64,000 nucleotides of DNA. It comes from Paenibacillus sp. Soil750. GTDB taxonomy: Bacteria; Bacillota; Bacilli; Paenibacillales; NBRC-103111. The stretch covers positions 124,101 to 188,100 of the forward strand of contig NZ_LMSD01000012.1 in assembly GCF_001428045.1 (NCBI RefSeq), given 5' to 3'. Shown piece by piece: positions 61,716 through 64,000 of this stretch. Below the pieces are notes generated by a model. That model was not told the origin of the DNA, searched no databases, and saw only the letters and a program-made list of their open reading frames with translations. The position numbers and the translations under genes were made by a program. Within the stretch, counting starts at the first letter, position 1. Every line of letters begins with the position of its first letter.

Positions 61716-62141
61716 TTAGGACTGGGATGTCTTCTTCCTCTTCAATGCAAGATATCCACCTAGGAGCGATACCGGTACGATGGCTACTAATCCAATCAAT
61801 TCGTACCATAGCGGGATTACATCCTGTGTTAATATCGAATCAAACCCAATCCCTGCACCAATGACCCCAATGATCGCTGCGTTGAATAGTTCCCCTCGTT
61901 TGGCAACCTTCGCGGTGAAATAACTACCTAGGAACGTCCAGAATAAGCCAACGACCAGAAATAAAAGTAAGAGAGCTGCATTTGAATAAATCGCATTTAC
62001 ATCTTGATCTTCCAACGGCCGGTTAGCAAAATATAGACTGCCAATCACCCCTGACGATAACATCGTCCCGATATTATCAATAGCTATTCCTAGCACAACG
62101 GCTAGAAAATGAAATTTTCGTACACTTTTTTGTTCCGACAT
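61716..62141 (-). CDS. Four-helix membrane protein of unknown function
   Basis: 141 residues with membrane segments at about 10-35, 50-75, 85-105 and 115-135, and a basic C-terminus (LALKRKKTSQS). ATG at 62141 with AGGAGAG upstream; the longer reading includes the ribosome site. No family assigned. Confidence 0.7.
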   Translation of the reverse strand: MSEQKSVRKFHFLAVVLGIAIDNIGTMLSSGVIGSLYFANRPLEDQDVNAIYSNAALLLLFLVVGLFWTFLGSYFTAKVAKRGELFNAAIIGVIGAGIGFDSILTQDVIPLWYELIGLVAIVPVSLLGGYLALKRKKTSQS

Positions 62142-62226
62142 AGACTTATCTTCTCTCCTGCTCACATCTGACTATTAACCTAACCATAATACCATGTGAA
62201 GTCCCTGGTAGCTAGTTCAGCTCGAA

Positions 62227-63327
62227 CTATGACTGTACCCACCAATTCGCTTTCGGATAGGACTGTACGTCGGAACCCTTTAAAATAATAGTCTGTCCGA
62301 TAGGTGGCGTGACCAACTTAACACCTTTGGTCTCAGCAGCCCTCGCGGCGCGAGCCACAGGATCATTCCAATCATGGATGGCTAGTGTGAAGGCACCCCA
62401 GTGGATTGGCAGCATCACCTTCCCTCTCACATCCAAATGGGCTTGAACCGTTTCTTCCGGCATTAAGTGAATATCCGCCCAACGTTCATCATATTGCCCA
62501 CATTCCATCAAGGTCAGATCGAAAGGACCATATTTATCTCCAATTTGCTTAAAATGAGGCGTATATCCGCTATCCCCACTGAAGAATATGCTAGAGCTCT
62601 CTCCTTTGATCACCCATGAGCACCATAAAGTCGCCCCGCGATCATTCGTACTGCGTCCTGAGAAGTGATTGGCAGGCGTACAAGCTAAATCCAGCCCTTC
62701 AAACGATATTTCTTCCCACCAATCATGCTCCTCAATCTTGGCTGCTGGAACTCCCCAGCGAATTAAATGAGCACCAACTCCAAGTGGGACAAAAAACCGT
62801 TTCACTTTGTGTTTTATTTTCATAATGGACCCATAATCCAAATGATCATAATGATCATGAGATAGAAGGACGGCATCAATCTGCGGGAGCTCCGCTATTT
62901 CAAACGGGATTCCGCCGCTATATCTGTTTTTACCTATCCACGGAAATGGCGAAGGTGTTCTTCCAAACATCGGATCAAGGAGCAAGGCTTTCCCATCGAT
63001 TGTGAGCAAGCTAGCCGAATGTCCGAACCAAGTGACGCTGGTATCACCATTCACGCTAAACTGAGGCCTCTCCATCGGTAAGGGGGACTTAGGACGTCGA
63101 TGCGGGCTTCCTTTGATCATATCGCGCAAAATCCCGAGCGTTGTACGAAAGCTCATATTCATCATCGCTGGGATTGGATTTTCGAACTTGTTTTTCGCAT
63201 ATTGCGGTGACTGACTGAACCTTCGAATATCACCTTCAGAAGGTCTTCGGCCGAATACCGGATACACTTTCATAAAGAGAACATACACACCAATCAAAAT
63301 CACAATGATCACTATTGTCAATAACAT
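62227..63327 (-). CDS. MBL-fold metallo-hydrolase (NAPE-PLD-like)
   Basis: 366 residues. N-terminal membrane segment (LTIVIIVILIGVYVLFM) then a metallo-beta-lactamase domain: LLSHDHYDHLDY (metal HxHxDH), FFSGDSGYTPHF and a late LPIHWGAF. The order and spacing match bacterial proteins related to NAPE-hydrolysing phospholipase D. Substrate unknown; location is the membrane face. ATG with GGAGGAAAA upstream. Confidence 0.87.
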   Translation of the reverse strand: MLLTIVIIVILIGVYVLFMKVYPVFGRRPSEGDIRRFSQSPQYAKNKFENPIPAMMNMSFRTTLGILRDMIKGSPHRRPKSPLPMERPQFSVNGDTSVTWFGHSASLLTIDGKALLLDPMFGRTPSPFPWIGKNRYSGGIPFEIAELPQIDAVLLSHDHYDHLDYGSIMKIKHKVKRFFVPLGVGAHLIRWGVPAAKIEEHDWWEEISFEGLDLACTPANHFSGRSTNDRGATLWCSWVIKGESSSIFFSGDSGYTPHFKQIGDKYGPFDLTLMECGQYDERWADIHLMPEETVQAHLDVRGKVMLPIHWGAFTLAIHDWNDPVARAARAAETKGVKLVTPPIGQTIILKGSDVQSYPKANWWVQS

Positions 63328-63572
63328 TCACTTTTCCTCCATGCCTCTAATTCCGCTTGCACGATCTCTTGTTGAAAAGAATAAGCTACGATGTAATAAC
63401 GTAACAACTTATCCCTTGGTTCCAAGTTTTCACGTTGCCCCTTCCCTACCCCAAATTTATTTCAAAAGACAGGGACATTAGCACAATCAGTCGTTTCGCC
63501 CAAACATTCCTCAGAAATAGTCATAAGCTATCTCGAAACACAAACCAAATATCCAATTGGAGGTTGATTCGA

Positions 63573-63665
63573 ATGAGTTGTGGAACTGGGTATGGTACTT
63601 CCGCTGCAGCTGTCTTGGTACTTTTCATCTTATTGGTTATTATCACTAGCGCATTTGTTTGGTAA
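63573..63665 (+). CDS. YjcZ-family sporulation miniprotein
   Basis: 30 residues: MSCGTGYGTSAAAVLVLFIL then LVIITSAFVW. The glycine-rich start and single hydrophobic helix fit the YjcZ family of small spore-associated membrane proteins. GGAGG nine bases upstream of the ATG; the 76-residue upstream extension has no ribosome site. A terminator follows. Exact role unknown. Confidence 0.83.
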   Translation: MSCGTGYGTSAAAVLVLFILLVIITSAFVW

Positions 63666-63684
63666 TTCAAAACTAATACAGAAG

Positions 63685-63713
63685 GACTACCTAGACTGTC
63701 TAGGTAGTTTTTC
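63685..63713 (+). terminator. Rho-independent terminator after the YjcZ-type gene
   Basis: ACTACCTAGAC t GTCTAGGTAGT then TTTTCT. Confidence 0.88.
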
Positions 63714-63831
63714 TGCTTCCCATCTCATTCATGCAACCAAAATAAACGGCTATGTCGTTCACTTGGGACGGGAGTGTTTATGGACAAATATAGCCGAATT
63801 ATGAATTGAAACATATAAATTCTTATATTTT

Positions 63832-63867
63832 TTAAAAAATGAAAAGAACGCTCAAATTGAGCGTCCT
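63832..63867 (-). terminator. Rho-independent terminator after spo0A
   Basis: Minus strand: GGACGCTCAA att TTGAGCGTT-type stem then CTTTTCATTTTTT. Confidence 0.8.
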
Positions 63868-63901
63868 TAACTTGACATATATTATAAAGCTCCTAACTGT
63901 C

Positions 63902-64000
63902 TCAAGAAACTTTATGCTCGATTCTCAGCTTGTCAGCAACCATCGCGATGAACTCGGAGTTCGTCGGTTTGGATTTCGAGATATTAATCGTATATCCGAA
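63902..64000 (-). CDS. spo0A: Stage 0 sporulation protein A, C-terminal end (partial)
   Basis: 32 residues before the TGA at 63902-63904: [20 protein letters not shown] then [12 protein letters not shown]. This matches the very C-terminus of Spo0A, the sporulation master regulator (its DNA-binding domain ends [22 protein letters not shown] in B. subtilis). The rest lies beyond the window. Confidence 0.92.
   Translation of the reverse strand, partial: FGYTINISKSKPTNSEFIAMVADKLRIEHKVS

Noticed and set aside
1..64000. Insertion sequences, prophage, CRISPR array, tRNA or rRNA genes
   Set aside because: No transposase, integrase other than xerD, direct-repeat array or tRNA/rRNA-like segment was seen. 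XerD here is the housekeeping recombinase.

Overview
The window looks like a stretch of core chromosome from an endospore-forming Bacillota, most likely Paenibacillus or a close relative. The evidence is many sporulation genes (spmA/B, dacB, spoIIA/sigF, spoVA, spoIIM, ytfJ, ypeB, the 3' end of spo0A), strong Shine-Dalgarno sites, frequent TTG/GTG starts, a moderate base composition (about 45-48% GC by eye), and a gene order that follows Bacillus subtilis from cmk to spo0A. I saw no rRNA, tRNA, CRISPR array, insertion sequence or prophage.

Layout. 1-6 kb: partial plsC, cmk, ypfB, c-di-GMP receptor ypfA, ypeB, prsW and a mecA-like adaptor. 6-9.4 kb: a lipoprotein polysaccharide deacetylase, a CPBP protease pair, an unknown anchored protein and a rhodanese. 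9.5-11.5 kb: serA behind a serine T-box leader. 11.6-21 kb: resABCDE (cytochrome c maturation and redox two-component system), rluB, spmAB and dacB. 21-24.2 kb: an SDR/TetR divergent pair, then ytfJ and ytfI. 24.3-30.4 kb: scpAB, a site-2-protease-like gene and the riboflavin operon ribDE-BA-H under an FMN riboswitch. 30.5-38.8 kb: an unknown membrane-anchored protein, ppiB, lysA, spoVAA-AB-AF, a DUF378 gene, and spoIIAA-AB-sigF. 38.9-47 kb: dacF, nucleoside salvage (pdp, two purine nucleoside phosphorylases, deoB), an orphan CuA-type cupredoxin, a YvyF-like zinc protein, xerD and yqzK. 47-53 kb: ald, fur, spoIIM, endoQ-like, nudF, mciZ, an M20 peptidase and the miniprotein prli42. 53-58 kb: the branched-chain 2-oxoacid dehydrogenase genes. 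58-64 kb: yqzF, steA-like, a run of small unrecognised genes, an MBL-fold hydrolase, a YjcZ-type miniprotein and the spo0A 3' end.

Functional themes: commitment to the forespore programme (spoIIA/sigF), mother-cell and cortex functions (spoIIM, dacB, spmAB, mciZ), germination (ypeB, spoVA), respiration (res operon), riboflavin, serine and lysine synthesis, and nucleoside salvage.

No obvious large new system stands out. The most unusual signals are: a tandem purine nucleoside phosphorylase pair in which one copy has lost both 6-oxopurine specificity residues; sharp high-GC blocks confined to parts of resE and ribD; an M50-family protein with HDxxH instead of HExxH; a spoVA operon lacking AC/AD/AE; ypeB without sleB beside it; an orphan CuA-type cupredoxin; and several small genes (mciZ, prli42, yjcZ-type) that are easily missed.
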